The notes: generated by a model from the letters alone, not told the origin. A stretch of DNA of 61,770 nucleotides from Ruminococcus flavefaciens (GCA_023662725.1 JAMPIL010000009.1:1-61770), one strand, 5' to 3'; shown: positions 8,508 through 17,475, counted from the stretch's first letter. Translations and numbers: made by a program.

Positions 8508-8569
8508 TTGACTTTTTCTTTTTTTTATTGTATCATAAAAGCATTAAAAAGTCTGTTGCAATTGCAACA
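8508..8569 (+). promoter_or_regulatory. Crp/Fnr gene promoter with palindromic operator
   Basis: TTGACT at 8508-8513 and TATCAT at 8531-8536 are 17 bp apart. Downstream, at 8554-8569, lies the perfect 16-bp palindrome TGTTGCAATTGCAACA, ending 13 bp before the regulator start codon and just ahead of its GGAGG site. Its size and symmetry fit a Crp/Fnr dimer site, so autoregulation is likely. Confidence 0.65.
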
Positions 8570-8582
8570 ATGGAGGTGTTTT

Positions 8583-9239
8583 ATGTTACCTGAAAATAAC
8601 ATTTTATTCAAAGGGATAAATAATGAGGACTGTCGGCGCATGTTAAGCTGTTTCAATATTGATATTCATAAATATAAGTCAGGCAGCGTTATTGAACTTT
8701 CTGACAATAATGATAAAATAGGAATTATTCTCAATGGACAGGCTATCATGGTACGTTACGATATCAACGGCATAAGAACAATCATCGAAACCCTTGGCGA
8801 AAACAGCATTTTCGGAAGCCTTTTTACATTCACTTTTTCTCAGCGCAACAGTATAGAGATCATCAGTGAAACCGACTGCGAGGTAATGTTTTTTCGTCAA
8901 TCGGATATAACCAAACGCTGTGAAAACGCCTGCCGCTGTCATTCTATGCTGGTTGAAAATCTTCTTGAGATCATGTCCGAAAGAACGGTTATGCTGAATG
9001 AACGCATCGAGGTTTTAAGCCAACGAACCATCAGCGATAAGCTTATCAGCTATCTTCAGATCATAGAAGATAAAACTCCGCAGGGAAAATCTCCACAAAT
9101 CCCTTTTTCAACAACAGTTCTTTCAGATTATCTCTGCGTAAACAGAAGCGCTCTTCAGCGTGAAATAGCCAAAATGAAAAAATCAGGCATACTATCTATT
9201 TCAAAAAGAAAATTCAGGCTTGCTCTTAATCAGGAATAA
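8583..9239 (+). CDS. Crp/Fnr-family transcriptional regulator
   Basis: This 218-residue protein has an N-terminal cyclic-nucleotide-binding-like beta-roll (residues about 5-120, with GIILNGQAIMVRYD and GENSIFGSLFTF) and a C-terminal winged helix with recognition-helix text (LSDYLCVNRSALQREIAKMKK). No N-terminal cysteine cluster for an Fnr-type 4Fe-4S centre is visible, so the ligand is unknown. The start is set at 8583 because GGAGG lies seven bases upstream. It is divergent from the NrdD-like and rubrerythrin genes, suggesting a role in redox or oxygen stress control. Confidence 0.88.
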   Translation: MLPENNILFKGINNEDCRRMLSCFNIDIHKYKSGSVIELSDNNDKIGIILNGQAIMVRYDINGIRTIIETLGENSIFGSLFTFTFSQRNSIEIISETDCEVMFFRQSDITKRCENACRCHSMLVENLLEIMSERTVMLNERIEVLSQRTISDKLISYLQIIEDKTPQGKSPQIPFSTTVLSDYLCVNRSALQREIAKMKKSGILSISKRKFRLALNQE

Positions 9240-9271
9240 ATAAAATTCTGCAATATTTTTTCCGATTTATG

Positions 9272-9300
9272 TTGCAAAAAATTTCTATATGTAGTATAAT
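9272..9300 (+). promoter_or_regulatory. asnB promoter
   Basis: TTGCAA at 9272-9277 and a consensus TATAAT at 9295-9300 are separated by 17 bp, about 60 bp upstream of the asnB start codon. Confidence 0.65.
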
Positions 9301-9358
9301 AGATTAGATAAATAAAAAGTATATAATGCGGAATTAAGAACCGGAGGTATTCTTTAAT

Positions 9359-11230
9359 ATGTGCGGAATCGTTGGTTTCACAAATAATATTGACAATTCT
9401 AATAAGGTCATTGATGATATGATGGATAGAATCAGACATCGTGGTCCGGACGCAGAAGGAAAATATGTCGACAGTGCAGTCGCCCTCGGTCACAGACGGC
9501 TCAGTATCATCGATGTAAGTTCGCAGGGCGATCAGCCTATTTTTAACGAGGACGGTTCGCTTGTTATCGTGTTCAACGGCGAAATATATAACTATCAGGA
9601 AATACGAAAAAAACTCGTCGACACAGGACATAAGTTTTCAACCAATACCGATACTGAGGTTCTTATCCACGGATATGAACAGTATGGGGAAAAACTTCTT
9701 AATATGCTGCGTGGTATGTTTTCATTCGTGATATGGGATAAGAATAAAAAGGAACTCTTCGGCGCAAGAGATTTCTTTGGTATAAAGCCGATGTATTACG
9801 CTTTGATGAATAAAACTTTTATGTTTGGTTCAGAAATAAAAAGTTTCCTCGCTCATCCCGAGTTTAAAAAGGAACTGAACACCGCTGCTTTGGAAAATTA
9901 TTTAACGTTTCAGTATTCCCCTTCCAACGAGACTTTTTTCAAAAACGTATACAAGCTTCCTCCGGCTCATTATTTCAGATACAGTGCCGGTAAACTGGAA
10001 ATAAAACGCTACTGGGACGTGAATTTCAACGCCGAAAAGAACGTTTCTCTTGATGAATGGGTAAACAGAATTTCCGATACGTTCCGCAATTCCGTTGAAG
10101 CTCATAAAATTGCAGATGTTGAAGTCGGCTCGTTCCTTTCAAGCGGCGTTGATTCAAGTTACGTTGCCGCAGTTGCCGATGTTGACAAAACATTCACGGT
10201 TGGTTTCGGCAAGGACGAAAAATATAACGAGATAGGCTGGGCAAAAAGATTTTCAAACGCTATCGGAAAAGAAAATACAAGCAAGGTCATCTCTCCGGAA
10301 GATTACTGGGGCAGCATTCCTATGATACAATATCACATGGACGAACCTCTTGCCGATCCGTCTGCTGTTGCACTTTATTTTGTGTGCAATATCGCCTCCG
10401 AAAAGCTTAAAGTCGTTCTTTCCGGCGAAGGAGCGGACGAAATTTTCGGCGGATATAACGTTTACAGTGATCCAGACGGTACTTTGTACGATAAGCTTCC
10501 GAAGCCGTTAAAACGTGGAATAGGCAATATAGCTTCCAAGCTTCCCGCAAAGCGAGGCGTGAATTTCTTCGTCCGCAAGGGAAAAGACGTTGAGGAACGC
10601 TTTATCGGAAACGCTTATATGTTTACTCCACAGCAGCGTAAATCCATACTCAGAATCAAGACAGACGCTCCTGAACCAACGGCTCTTACCAAGCCTTTTT
10701 ATAATAATGTCAAGGGCATGGACGATGTTACAAAAATGCAGTATCTCGACCTTCATATGTGGATGGCGGGAGATATTCTCCTTAAAGCCGATAAAATGAG
10801 TATGGCTAATTCACTTGAACTCCGTGTGCCATTCCTCGATAAAGAGATAATGGCTCTGGCTGAGAAGATCCCGACCGAATACAGAGTTACTCATAAAAAT
10901 AAAACGGACGAAACTAAATATATAACCAAATATGCGATGCGCCTTGCCGCTAAAAAAGATACTCCCGAACAAACCGCTAAAACAGCTGCAAAAAAGAAGC
11001 TCGGCTTCCCTGTTCCGATAAGAGTATGGCTTAAAGAAGAAAAATATTATAATATAGTCCGAAACGCTTTTGAAAGCGAAAGCTCGAAGAAATTCTTCAA
11101 TACTGCTCCGCTTATACGGCTTCTCGACGATCATCGTGACGGAAAAGCCGATAACAGCAGAAAAATCTGGACTATATATATTTTCCTTGTGTGGTATAAG
11201 GTCTATTTTGAAAATAACGGCAGTTATTAA
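9359..11230 (+). CDS. asnB: Asparagine synthetase B (glutamine-hydrolysing)
   Basis: This 623-residue protein starts MCGIVGF, so Cys2 becomes the N-terminal nucleophile of the class II glutaminase domain (residues about 2-200; RHRGPDAEG, NGEIYNY and SEIKSF are typical). The C-terminal ATP-pyrophosphatase domain has the PP-loop-like SFLSSGVDSSYVAA at about residue 260 and SGEGADEIFGGY. It converts aspartate, glutamine and ATP to asparagine. GGAGG precedes the start, and a strong promoter lies upstream. Length is normal for the family. Confidence 0.93.
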   Translation: MCGIVGFTNNIDNSNKVIDDMMDRIRHRGPDAEGKYVDSAVALGHRRLSIIDVSSQGDQPIFNEDGSLVIVFNGEIYNYQEIRKKLVDTGHKFSTNTDTEVLIHGYEQYGEKLLNMLRGMFSFVIWDKNKKELFGARDFFGIKPMYYALMNKTFMFGSEIKSFLAHPEFKKELNTAALENYLTFQYSPSNETFFKNVYKLPPAHYFRYSAGKLEIKRYWDVNFNAEKNVSLDEWVNRISDTFRNSVEAHKIADVEVGSFLSSGVDSSYVAAVADVDKTFTVGFGKDEKYNEIGWAKRFSNAIGKENTSKVISPEDYWGSIPMIQYHMDEPLADPSAVALYFVCNIASEKLKVVLSGEGADEIFGGYNVYSDPDGTLYDKLPKPLKRGIGNIASKLPAKRGVNFFVRKGKDVEERFIGNAYMFTPQQRKSILRIKTDAPEPTALTKPFYNNVKGMDDVTKMQYLDLHMWMAGDILLKADKMSMANSLELRVPFLDKEIMALAEKIPTEYRVTHKNKTDETKYITKYAMRLAAKKDTPEQTAKTAAKKKLGFPVPIRVWLKEEKYYNIVRNAFESESSKKFFNTAPLIRLLDDHRDGKADNSRKIWTIYIFLVWYKVYFENNGSY

Positions 11231-11255
11231 TAGATCAATTTTACTTCCCGCTTTA

Positions 11256-11363
11256 TTCAGGGGACGCTGTCCCCCTGAAACCCCTGCCAAAGGGTGAATC
11301 CACCCTTTGGAAACCCGGTATTAATCTATACAAATCCTCTGAAAGGAGAGATTTGTATAGATT
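11256..11363. repeat. Cluster of three palindromes ahead of pyrB
   Basis: Three hairpins lie in a row: TTCAGGGGAC/GTCCCCCTGAA (11256-11279), the perfect CCAAAGGGTG-aatc-CACCCTTTGG (11287-11310), and AATCTATACAAATC with its exact reverse complement (11323-11336 and 11350-11363). None is followed by a clear T-run. The second resembles a palindrome after tyrS. They may be an intergenic repeat family, with the third acting as a leader structure for pyrB. Confidence 0.55.
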
Positions 11364-11477
11364 AGGGCGATTGCCCATAAGATGATACAGCACGGCGAGT
11401 ATCAAGGGGAAAACGTTCTCTGGATAGCGCAAAAAGTAAAAATGATTTATTGAGAATAAATGGAGGTATAAATTATT

Positions 11478-12560
11478 ATGCAGTCACAGTATCAGCATCT
11501 TATTGATTTAAGCGATTACCCGGTATCTTGGTGGACTAAGATAGTCGAGCTGGGTGAAAAGATCAAAAATGATCCTTCAAAATTCGCACACGCCTGCGAC
11601 GGAAAGGTTATGGCGACTCTTTTCTACGAGCCTTCTACACGAACCCAGATGTCGTTCCAAACGGCTATGATAAGACTTGGAGGTCAGATAATCGGTTTCG
11701 ATAATCCGGCAAATTCGTCCGTTTCAAAGGGTGAGACTATTAAGGATACGACCAAAATCGTAAGCAGCTATGCGGATGTGCTTGTTATACGTCATCCGGT
11801 TGCCGGAGCGGCTAAAGCTGCTTCACTTACTGCGGATTGTTCTGTCATTAACGCCGGCGACGGAGGTCATCTCCACCCCACTCAGACTCTTACAGATCTC
11901 CTTACTCTGAAAATTGAGAAGAAAACGCTCTCCAACCTTACAATCGGTATGTGCGGCGATCTTATAAACGGAAGAACTGTTCATTCACTCTGCAAGGCGC
12001 TTAGTATGTTCAAAAATAACAAATTCGTATTTATTTCCACTCCGGAATTAAGAATGCCGGCTTACATAAAGGATATTATAAAGGCGAACGGAAGCACTTT
12101 TGAAGAAGTTGATACTCTTGAAGAGGCTATTTCCCAGCTTGATGTACTTTATATGACCCGTATTCAGCAGGAACGTTTTTCCAGTCGTGAAGAATATCTT
12201 GCTCAGAAGAATACTTACGTTCTCGACAGACAAAAAATGCAGCTCGCAAAAAGAGATATGATCGTTATGCATCCTCTTCCAAGAGTTGACGAGATAACAG
12301 TTGATGTTGACGACGATTCCAGAGCAATGTATTTCACTCAGGCAAAATACGGCGTGTTCGCAAGAATGGCTCTTATTCTCACTATTCTTTCCGAGCAGAA
12401 AGCGTCTGAAACATTGAAGGGAAAAGTTTATGCCGGAGTTCGCTGCGATAACCCGAGATGTATCACGAATCATGAAGAATATCTCCCCAAAAGTTTCCGT
12501 GCAAGCGGAGATGAAACGCTTCTTGAATGCGAATACTGTGATGAAAGAAAGCTTATATAA
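11478..12560 (+). CDS. pyrB: Aspartate carbamoyltransferase with PyrI-type zinc domain
   Basis: The first 305 residues are a standard aspartate transcarbamoylase catalytic chain: carbamoyl-phosphate site YEPSTRTQMSF at about 50-60, HPTQTLTDL, and MHPLPRVDEI near 265. It catalyses the committed step of pyrimidine synthesis. The last 40 residues add a cysteine pattern C323-x4-C328-x22-C351-x2-C354 with RCDNPRCITNHEEYLPKSF, closely resembling the zinc domain of regulatory chain PyrI. The PyrI allosteric nucleotide domain is absent. This explains the length of 360 residues. GGAGG precedes the ATG. Confidence 0.92.
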   Translation: MQSQYQHLIDLSDYPVSWWTKIVELGEKIKNDPSKFAHACDGKVMATLFYEPSTRTQMSFQTAMIRLGGQIIGFDNPANSSVSKGETIKDTTKIVSSYADVLVIRHPVAGAAKAASLTADCSVINAGDGGHLHPTQTLTDLLTLKIEKKTLSNLTIGMCGDLINGRTVHSLCKALSMFKNNKFVFISTPELRMPAYIKDIIKANGSTFEEVDTLEEAISQLDVLYMTRIQQERFSSREEYLAQKNTYVLDRQKMQLAKRDMIVMHPLPRVDEITVDVDDDSRAMYFTQAKYGVFARMALILTILSEQKASETLKGKVYAGVRCDNPRCITNHEEYLPKSFRASGDETLLECEYCDERKLI

Positions 12561-12574
12561 ATATTAAATCAGAA

Positions 12575-12612
12575 TCGGTTTATGAAAAATTTCATAAACC
12601 GAATTTTTTTTT
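12575..12612 (+). terminator. Rho-independent terminator of pyrB
   Basis: TCGGTTTATGAAA pairs with the following TTTCATAAACCGA to form a 13-bp stem with a very short loop, followed by an uninterrupted run of T. It sits 15 bp after the pyrB stop codon. Confidence 0.85.
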
Positions 12613-12622
12613 GCAAAAGTAC

Positions 12623-12668
12623 TTGACAAATCTGTTATAACTGTGTATACTGTATATATACAGTATAC
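12623..12668 (+). promoter_or_regulatory. gntR promoter overlapped by a 24-bp palindrome
   Basis: TTGACA at 12623-12628 and TATACT at 12646-12651 are 17 bp apart. A perfect 24-bp palindrome, beginning GTATACTGTATA, covers 12645-12668 and includes the -10 element. A repressor bound there would block the promoter. The GntR protein encoded 15 bp downstream is the obvious candidate. Confidence 0.8.
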
Positions 12669-12683
12669 AAGAGGAGGGAAAAA

Positions 12684-13052
12684 GTGAATATTTTTCTTGA
12701 TAACAAAAGCGGATCGCCGATTTATGATCAGATATACACCCAGATAAAAAATCTGATCATAAGCGGAGAACTGAATGAAAACGAACCCCTGCCGTCTATC
12801 CGTAATCTTGCAAAAGACCTTCGGATAAGCGTTGTTACCACCAAACGTGCTTATGACGAGCTTGAACGGGAAGGATTTATTTACACTCTTCCTGCGAAAG
12901 GATGCTTCGTTGCTCCGAAAAATACGGAGCTGCTTCGTGAGGAAAATCTGAAAAAAATCGAAGAATATCTTTTGCAGATTCAGAAACTGGCTAAATCCTG
13001 CAATCTCAGCAAAAGCGATATCATCGAAATGCTTGAAATTCTTGATGAATAG
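12684..13052 (+). CDS. GntR-family regulator, YtrA-like
   Basis: This 122-residue protein has the GntR winged helix at about residues 10-75 (SGSPIYDQIYTQIKNLI; PSIRNLAKDLRISVVTTKRAY) and only a short helical C-terminal tail. That matches the YtrA subfamily, which controls ABC exporters. It starts at GTG 12684 after GAGGAGGG. It is the first gene of a three-gene operon with the ABC genes, and the palindrome over its promoter suggests autorepression released by a transported compound. Confidence 0.88.
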   Translation: MNIFLDNKSGSPIYDQIYTQIKNLIISGELNENEPLPSIRNLAKDLRISVVTTKRAYDELEREGFIYTLPAKGCFVAPKNTELLREENLKKIEEYLLQIQKLAKSCNLSKSDIIEMLEILDE

Positions 13053-13063
13053 GAGATCAAATT

Positions 13064-13897
13064 ATGAATGCAATTGAAATTAAAAATCTGACAAAAAAAT
13101 TTAAGGGATTTGCTCTTGATAACATCTCGATAAGTCTTCCTACCGGCTGTATCATGGGACTTATCGGCGAAAACGGCGCTGGAAAAAGTACCGTTATAAA
13201 GTCGATTCTCGGTATCATTCATCCCGATGACGGAGATATTAAAATTTTCGGAAAAGAACCGACTGCCGAAATGAAAAACGATATCGGAGTTGTTCTGGAT
13301 GAAATCGGAATTCCGATGCAGTTCAATATAAAAAATGTTGATTCAATAATGAAAAATGTCTTTACCAACTGGAACAGCGATATATTTTATAATTATATCA
13401 AAAAATTTAACCTTCCTGATAAAAAGACTTTTAAAACCTTTTCCAAAGGAATGAAAATGAAACTGGGAATCGCTGTTGCTCTTTCTCATGATGCAAAATT
13501 GCTTATACTCGATGAACCGACAAGCGGTCTTGATCCGCTGGTTAGAGATGAGATAATAGACATTTTCAACGATTTTACCCGTGATGAAACTCACTCTATA
13601 CTTATTTCTTCACATATCGTAAGCGACCTTGAAAAAATCTGCGATTACATTACTTTTATCCACAAAGGAAAAATCACTCTTTGTGAAGAAAAGGACATTC
13701 TTCTTGAAAAATATGGCTTCATAAACACAAGCGAAGAGGTTCTTGCCGAACTTGACAAGTCTGCTATCAAGGGTAAAAAGCTGCACAAATTCGGTACAGA
13801 AGCCGTTATTGTACGGGATAAAGTTCCGTCAAGTTTTGATGTGAAACCTGTAACAATCGAAGAATTATTTGTTTATATGTCAAAGGAGGAGAAGTAA
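13064..13897 (+). CDS. ABC transporter ATP-binding protein
   Basis: This 277-residue ATPase has Walker A GENGAGKST at residues 35-43, the signature-like FSKGMKMKLGIA at about 128-139, Walker B LLILDEPTSGLDP at about 148 and the switch histidine in ISSHIVSDLE. It belongs to the group of exporter ATPases found with YtrA-type regulators. It would energise export through the permease encoded next. It lies 11 bp after the regulator gene. Confidence 0.9.
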   Translation: MNAIEIKNLTKKFKGFALDNISISLPTGCIMGLIGENGAGKSTVIKSILGIIHPDDGDIKIFGKEPTAEMKNDIGVVLDEIGIPMQFNIKNVDSIMKNVFTNWNSDIFYNYIKKFNLPDKKTFKTFSKGMKMKLGIAVALSHDAKLLILDEPTSGLDPLVRDEIIDIFNDFTRDETHSILISSHIVSDLEKICDYITFIHKGKITLCEEKDILLEKYGFINTSEEVLAELDKSAIKGKKLHKFGTEAVIVRDKVPSSFDVKPVTIEELFVYMSKEEK

Positions 13898-13898
13898 A

Positions 13899-14531
13899 AT
13901 GAAAGGACTTCTTATTAAAGAATTTATCATGTTCAGGAAAAATTGTATCGCTCCCATAATATTTCTTATTTTTATTATGTTCGCCGAAATAATGGGACAA
14001 TATCAAATGATTGTGTTTGCTCCGATTTTTATATCAATAATTCCGTCAAGCTATATGACTTTTGATGAAACAAGCAGATGGGATATTTATTCCTTGATAA
14101 TTCCAGCAAAAAGAAGCAATATTGTTTCATCGAAATATATTTTTACATTGATATTGATTTCAATTTCGATTATTCTTGCTGCTCTTTCAGGATTTATAGG
14201 CTTAAATATCGACAAAGAAAACGAATTTGTATGGTCATCGTTTTTATCGCTTATCGAAGCATTAATCATCGTAGGATTGATTTTTCCTATGATAATGCTT
14301 CCGTTGAACTTTAAACTCGGAACTGCAAAAGCCAGAATTGCAACAATGATTTTTGCCGGATTCATCGGTGGTTCTACTGCCATATTCGCAAACAGTGAGG
14401 AGTTAAATTTAGCATTGATTTTTTCGGATATGAGTTGTTGGACAAAAATAATCATTGCTGCTGCCGTAGCGATGTTATTCCTGATATCGTGGGAATTATC
14501 CATATTATTTTACAATAAAAGAGAATTCTGA
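13899..14531 (+). CDS. ABC-2 type transporter permease
   Basis: This 210-residue integral membrane protein has about six hydrophobic segments, beginning with IAPIIFLIFIMFAEIM and ending with IIIAAAVAMLFLISWELSILF. The start at 13899 is chosen because AGGAGGAG lies directly upstream, almost touching the ATPase stop. It should form the membrane channel of the exporter. Substrate is unknown; such operons often act in defence against cell-envelope antibiotics or peptides. Confidence 0.82.
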   Translation: MKGLLIKEFIMFRKNCIAPIIFLIFIMFAEIMGQYQMIVFAPIFISIIPSSYMTFDETSRWDIYSLIIPAKRSNIVSSKYIFTLILISISIILAALSGFIGLNIDKENEFVWSSFLSLIEALIIVGLIFPMIMLPLNFKLGTAKARIATMIFAGFIGGSTAIFANSEELNLALIFSDMSCWTKIIIAAAVAMLFLISWELSILFYNKREF

Positions 14532-14536
14532 TAATA

Positions 14537-14564
14537 AAAGGAGCTGTAATAAAACAGCTCCTTT
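14537..14564. terminator. Shared terminator between convergent genes
   Basis: AAAGGAGCTGT at 14537-14547 pairs with ACAGCTCCTTT at 14554-14564. It lies between the permease gene on the plus strand and the FkbM gene on the minus strand and can serve both. Confidence 0.75.
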
Positions 14565-14572
14565 AAGTTTAA

Positions 14573-15637
14573 TTAAATTGTAGCGTAAAGATTGGTTTCC
14601 CAAGCCGGAATATAAAGCTGATGTCTGATGTAAAGCTTATAATTCGGATTCAGCGATTTTATCAGCAGCGGAATCTCAAAAATGTCTTCGTTGCGGTGAT
14701 AAAGAGCGACCATTAGCTTAGGAGAATAATGCGAGATAGTCTGAGACGCACCCCATATAGCTTCACGTTCAAAGCCTTCAACGTCCATTTTAATTATGGT
14801 AGCGTACTTCTTTTCGAGAATGCTGTCTACCGAACGAGCCGCAACAAAATTATCGGAAGACGCATTTATAGCCGACTGCCTTCCGGCTTTTGCGGAAAAC
14901 GGAAGTGATGTATCGGTACACCAAGCTGCTGCATTATAGGCATAAACGTGCTTCATGCCGTCAACAAATTTCGCAAGCTTCTTAAAGTTCTTTTTATCGG
15001 GTTCAAGAGCATAAATGGAATGATACGTACCATGAGTAAACTCAAGAAGTTCCCTTATGGTATCGCCGTTATACGCTCCGAGATCGACGTAAACCTCGCT
15101 GTAGGTCGGCTTGATGATCTTATGGTATATATCAGACTTAGGAGTTGTTACGGCGGAAAGATATTCGATCTTGCCGCTTATTTTGAAATTAATTATATTG
15201 GCATAAACTTTTCGTGAATAATCGTCGGCAAGACTGTCGTAAACAAGCTGTATCTTTTCGGCATTCTGAACACAGTATTCATATGTGAAAAGACCTCCGC
15301 CCGCAACAGGCACATCAGGAACATAAAGCGAATGCTTTGCAGCAATAGCATGGATTTTGTCAACTATCTCCTGATATCCGGCAGCAAAAGCAAGAACAAC
15401 AACGAAATCGTCTATCATTTCCTCTATTTCAGAGAGCTTGTGTACACGAAATCCCTCAAAAGAATGTCCACGAACGAAGTCGTCGCTTGCAAAAATTCCC
15501 GAAACTGCTATATCACGTTCCCTGAAAACAGACATTATTTTAAGCGCACCATCGCCCATTCCATATATAAAAATCGGTCTTTTTTCGGCTTTAAGCCTAT
15601 CCCAGCAGGATTGTTTTTCTGTTATAAACGAGAGCAT
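14573..15637 (-). CDS. FkbM-family methyltransferase
   Basis: This 354-residue protein has two parts. Residues about 15-130 form a Rossmann-like domain (FIYGMGDGALKIMSVF). Residues about 185-330 form an FkbM-type SAM methyltransferase with EVYVDLGAYNGDTIRELL, ALEPDKKNF and IIKMDVEGFEREAIWGA. FkbM proteins methylate hydroxyls, often on sugars or polyketides. The substrate here is unknown. It lies 19 bp downstream of the PH-domain gene and is probably cotranscribed with it. Confidence 0.82.
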   Translation of the reverse strand: MLSFITEKQSCWDRLKAEKRPIFIYGMGDGALKIMSVFRERDIAVSGIFASDDFVRGHSFEGFRVHKLSEIEEMIDDFVVVLAFAAGYQEIVDKIHAIAAKHSLYVPDVPVAGGGLFTYEYCVQNAEKIQLVYDSLADDYSRKVYANIINFKISGKIEYLSAVTTPKSDIYHKIIKPTYSEVYVDLGAYNGDTIRELLEFTHGTYHSIYALEPDKKNFKKLAKFVDGMKHVYAYNAAAWCTDTSLPFSAKAGRQSAINASSDNFVAARSVDSILEKKYATIIKMDVEGFEREAIWGASQTISHYSPKLMVALYHRNEDIFEIPLLIKSLNPNYKLYIRHQLYIPAWETNLYATI

Positions 15638-15656
15638 TTAATTTATCACCCCGAAT

Positions 15657-16073
15657 TTAAAATTGATCGTCATAATCGCTATAGTCATCACATTCATCGC
15701 AGTGATCGTGATTCAAGCCCATCATATCTCTTCCACGAATTCCATATTTATCACGCATAATAGTGAGATATTTGTCGATAAGCTCGGATACCATACGAAC
15801 ATTTTTTATACAGTGAACCTCTTTTGACGGCGTATCGGTATCTTTGCTGTAGATTATGATAGTTCCGCAGCCGAAAAGTCTTTGAAAAAACGGAAATTTA
15901 ACCTTTTTATCGGTAATTTTATAAAGATCTATTTCATCCTCGTCAATACTGAGAAAACCGGTACGTGTTATAAACTTGGTTTCCGTGAGATAATATCTTG
16001 TAAAGGAGATAGGAAGTCCGAATAATGTACGTTTTTTGTCAGTCCAGACATACTTGAAGGCATTTTTTTTCAT
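15657..16073 (-). CDS. Bacterial PH-domain-like protein
   Basis: This 138-residue protein has the pattern of small bacterial PH (YdbS/bPH2-like) domains: TKFITRTGFLSIDEDEIDLYKITD and FGCGTIIIYSKD, ending in an acidic tail rich in D, H and C (HDHCDECDDYSDYDD). There is no convincing membrane helix. The tail could bind metal, but this is speculative. It starts after AGGAGG and precedes the FkbM gene. Confidence 0.65.
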   Translation of the reverse strand: MKKNAFKYVWTDKKRTLFGLPISFTRYYLTETKFITRTGFLSIDEDEIDLYKITDKKVKFPFFQRLFGCGTIIIYSKDTDTPSKEVHCIKNVRMVSELIDKYLTIMRDKYGIRGRDMMGLNHDHCDECDDYSDYDDQF

Positions 16074-16159
16074 AGTTGAATCCTCCTGTCATAATAAAAA
16101 TAGTTTACACATATTATTCTACCACAAAAAACGTCATTAGTCAACCAATTTCTACAATA

Positions 16160-17224
16160 TCATTGTCGTATTCGTATGTCTGTCCAATCGAAGATACCAT
16201 TAAATGTACATCCCTCGTCCACATACAAACCAACAGCAACAACAGTTCCGTCTGACTTCAAGCCTACTGCACGCTCTTTTCCTGCTGAAACTGCAATGAT
16301 ATCTATCCAACCTGGGACATCACCACATTCATAGCTATCATAACCAACAGCAATAACCGTCCCGTCTGACCTCAAACCTACTGTATGATTTCCCCCTGCT
16401 GAAATAGCAACTATATCTTTCCAATCTGAAACTTCACATTTTCCATTAACATTGTAACCGACAGTAACAACAGTTCCATCTGATTTCAAACCTACTGTAT
16501 GATGTTCGCCTGCTGAAATAGCAATTATATCTGTCCAATCTGAGACATCACACTGCCCATATTCATTATCGCCAACAGCAACAACCGTTCCGTCTAACTT
16601 CAAGCCTACTGTATGATATCCCCCTGCTGAAATAACAGCTATATTTTTCCAATCTGAAACTTCACATTGTTCTCTAACATTATTACCAACTGAAACAACA
16701 GTACCATCTGATTTCAAACCTACTGTATGAAGAAACCCTGCTGAAACAGCAATTATATCTTTCCAATCTGAAACTTCACATTGCCCATTATAATTACCTC
16801 CAGTAGCAACTACTGTTCCATCAGCTTTCATGCCGACTATATGATCTCCCATTGCCGAAACAGCAATTATATCTTTCCAGTCTGATAAGTCATCGTATTG
16901 TCCGTCAACATTAATACCAACAGAAACAACCGTTCCATCAGCTTTCACTCCAACTATCTGCCACTCTCCCACAGCAATAGAATCACCAGTCCATGCGATA
17001 TTTTTAGAAACATTATCCTTTTCATTTTCATCATCATTATCTATTACTGACTCATTGGAAATATCATAACTTTCTTTATGCTTATCATAGTTTTCAATTT
17101 GCGAAGATTCAAAAGATGACTTTGTGGATGATTCCGACGAACGCTCATCGTCATTCTTGTCACCGCAGGCCGTCAGACTGAATGCACACATAATACTCAT
17201 TAAAAATGCTATAGTCTTTTTCAT
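16160..17224 (-). CDS. RCC1-repeat lipoprotein
   Basis: This 354-residue protein has a lipoprotein signal peptide with lipobox LTAC at residues about 17-20, then a Ser/Asp/Glu-rich linker (about 22-75). Eight or so repeats of about 33 residues follow, each with the pattern VGLKSDGTVVAVG ... CEVSDWKDIIAVSAG. These fit RCC1-type beta-propeller blades. It is exported and anchored to the membrane. A protein- or polymer-binding role is likely from the fold; no ligand can be named. It is separate from the defence genes upstream, with a terminator between them. Confidence 0.85.
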   Translation of the reverse strand: MKKTIAFLMSIMCAFSLTACGDKNDDERSSESSTKSSFESSQIENYDKHKESYDISNESVIDNDDENEKDNVSKNIAWTGDSIAVGEWQIVGVKADGTVVSVGINVDGQYDDLSDWKDIIAVSAMGDHIVGMKADGTVVATGGNYNGQCEVSDWKDIIAVSAGFLHTVGLKSDGTVVSVGNNVREQCEVSDWKNIAVISAGGYHTVGLKLDGTVVAVGDNEYGQCDVSDWTDIIAISAGEHHTVGLKSDGTVVTVGYNVNGKCEVSDWKDIVAISAGGNHTVGLRSDGTVIAVGYDSYECGDVPGWIDIIAVSAGKERAVGLKSDGTVVAVGLYVDEGCTFNGIFDWTDIRIRQ

Positions 17225-17334
17225 AAAATAACTCTCCTTAAATTATATTTACATAATTATATCATATTTCAACAAGAAAATCAATGATTTGAGTACAAAA
17301 CGTTATTCTTTTTTCTATGATAAAATTATGTAAA

Positions 17335-17365
17335 CACAAAAAAGCTCCCCATAACGGAGAGCTTT
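17335..17365 (-). terminator. Terminator after the Gabija operon
   Basis: On the minus strand AAAGCTC and GAGCTTT arms (17359-17365 and 17341-17347) enclose a short loop and are followed by TTTTTTG. It lies about 110 bp after the gajB stop codon. Confidence 0.75.
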
Positions 17366-17475
17366 AATCGTTGTCTTGTGACTATAAAATAGATGAACGA
17401 TAAAAGTGTCTATTTTCAACTAAAAAACAAGACACGTAATGGCTACTCCGACAAAAAGATAACGCTATTGAGGCA

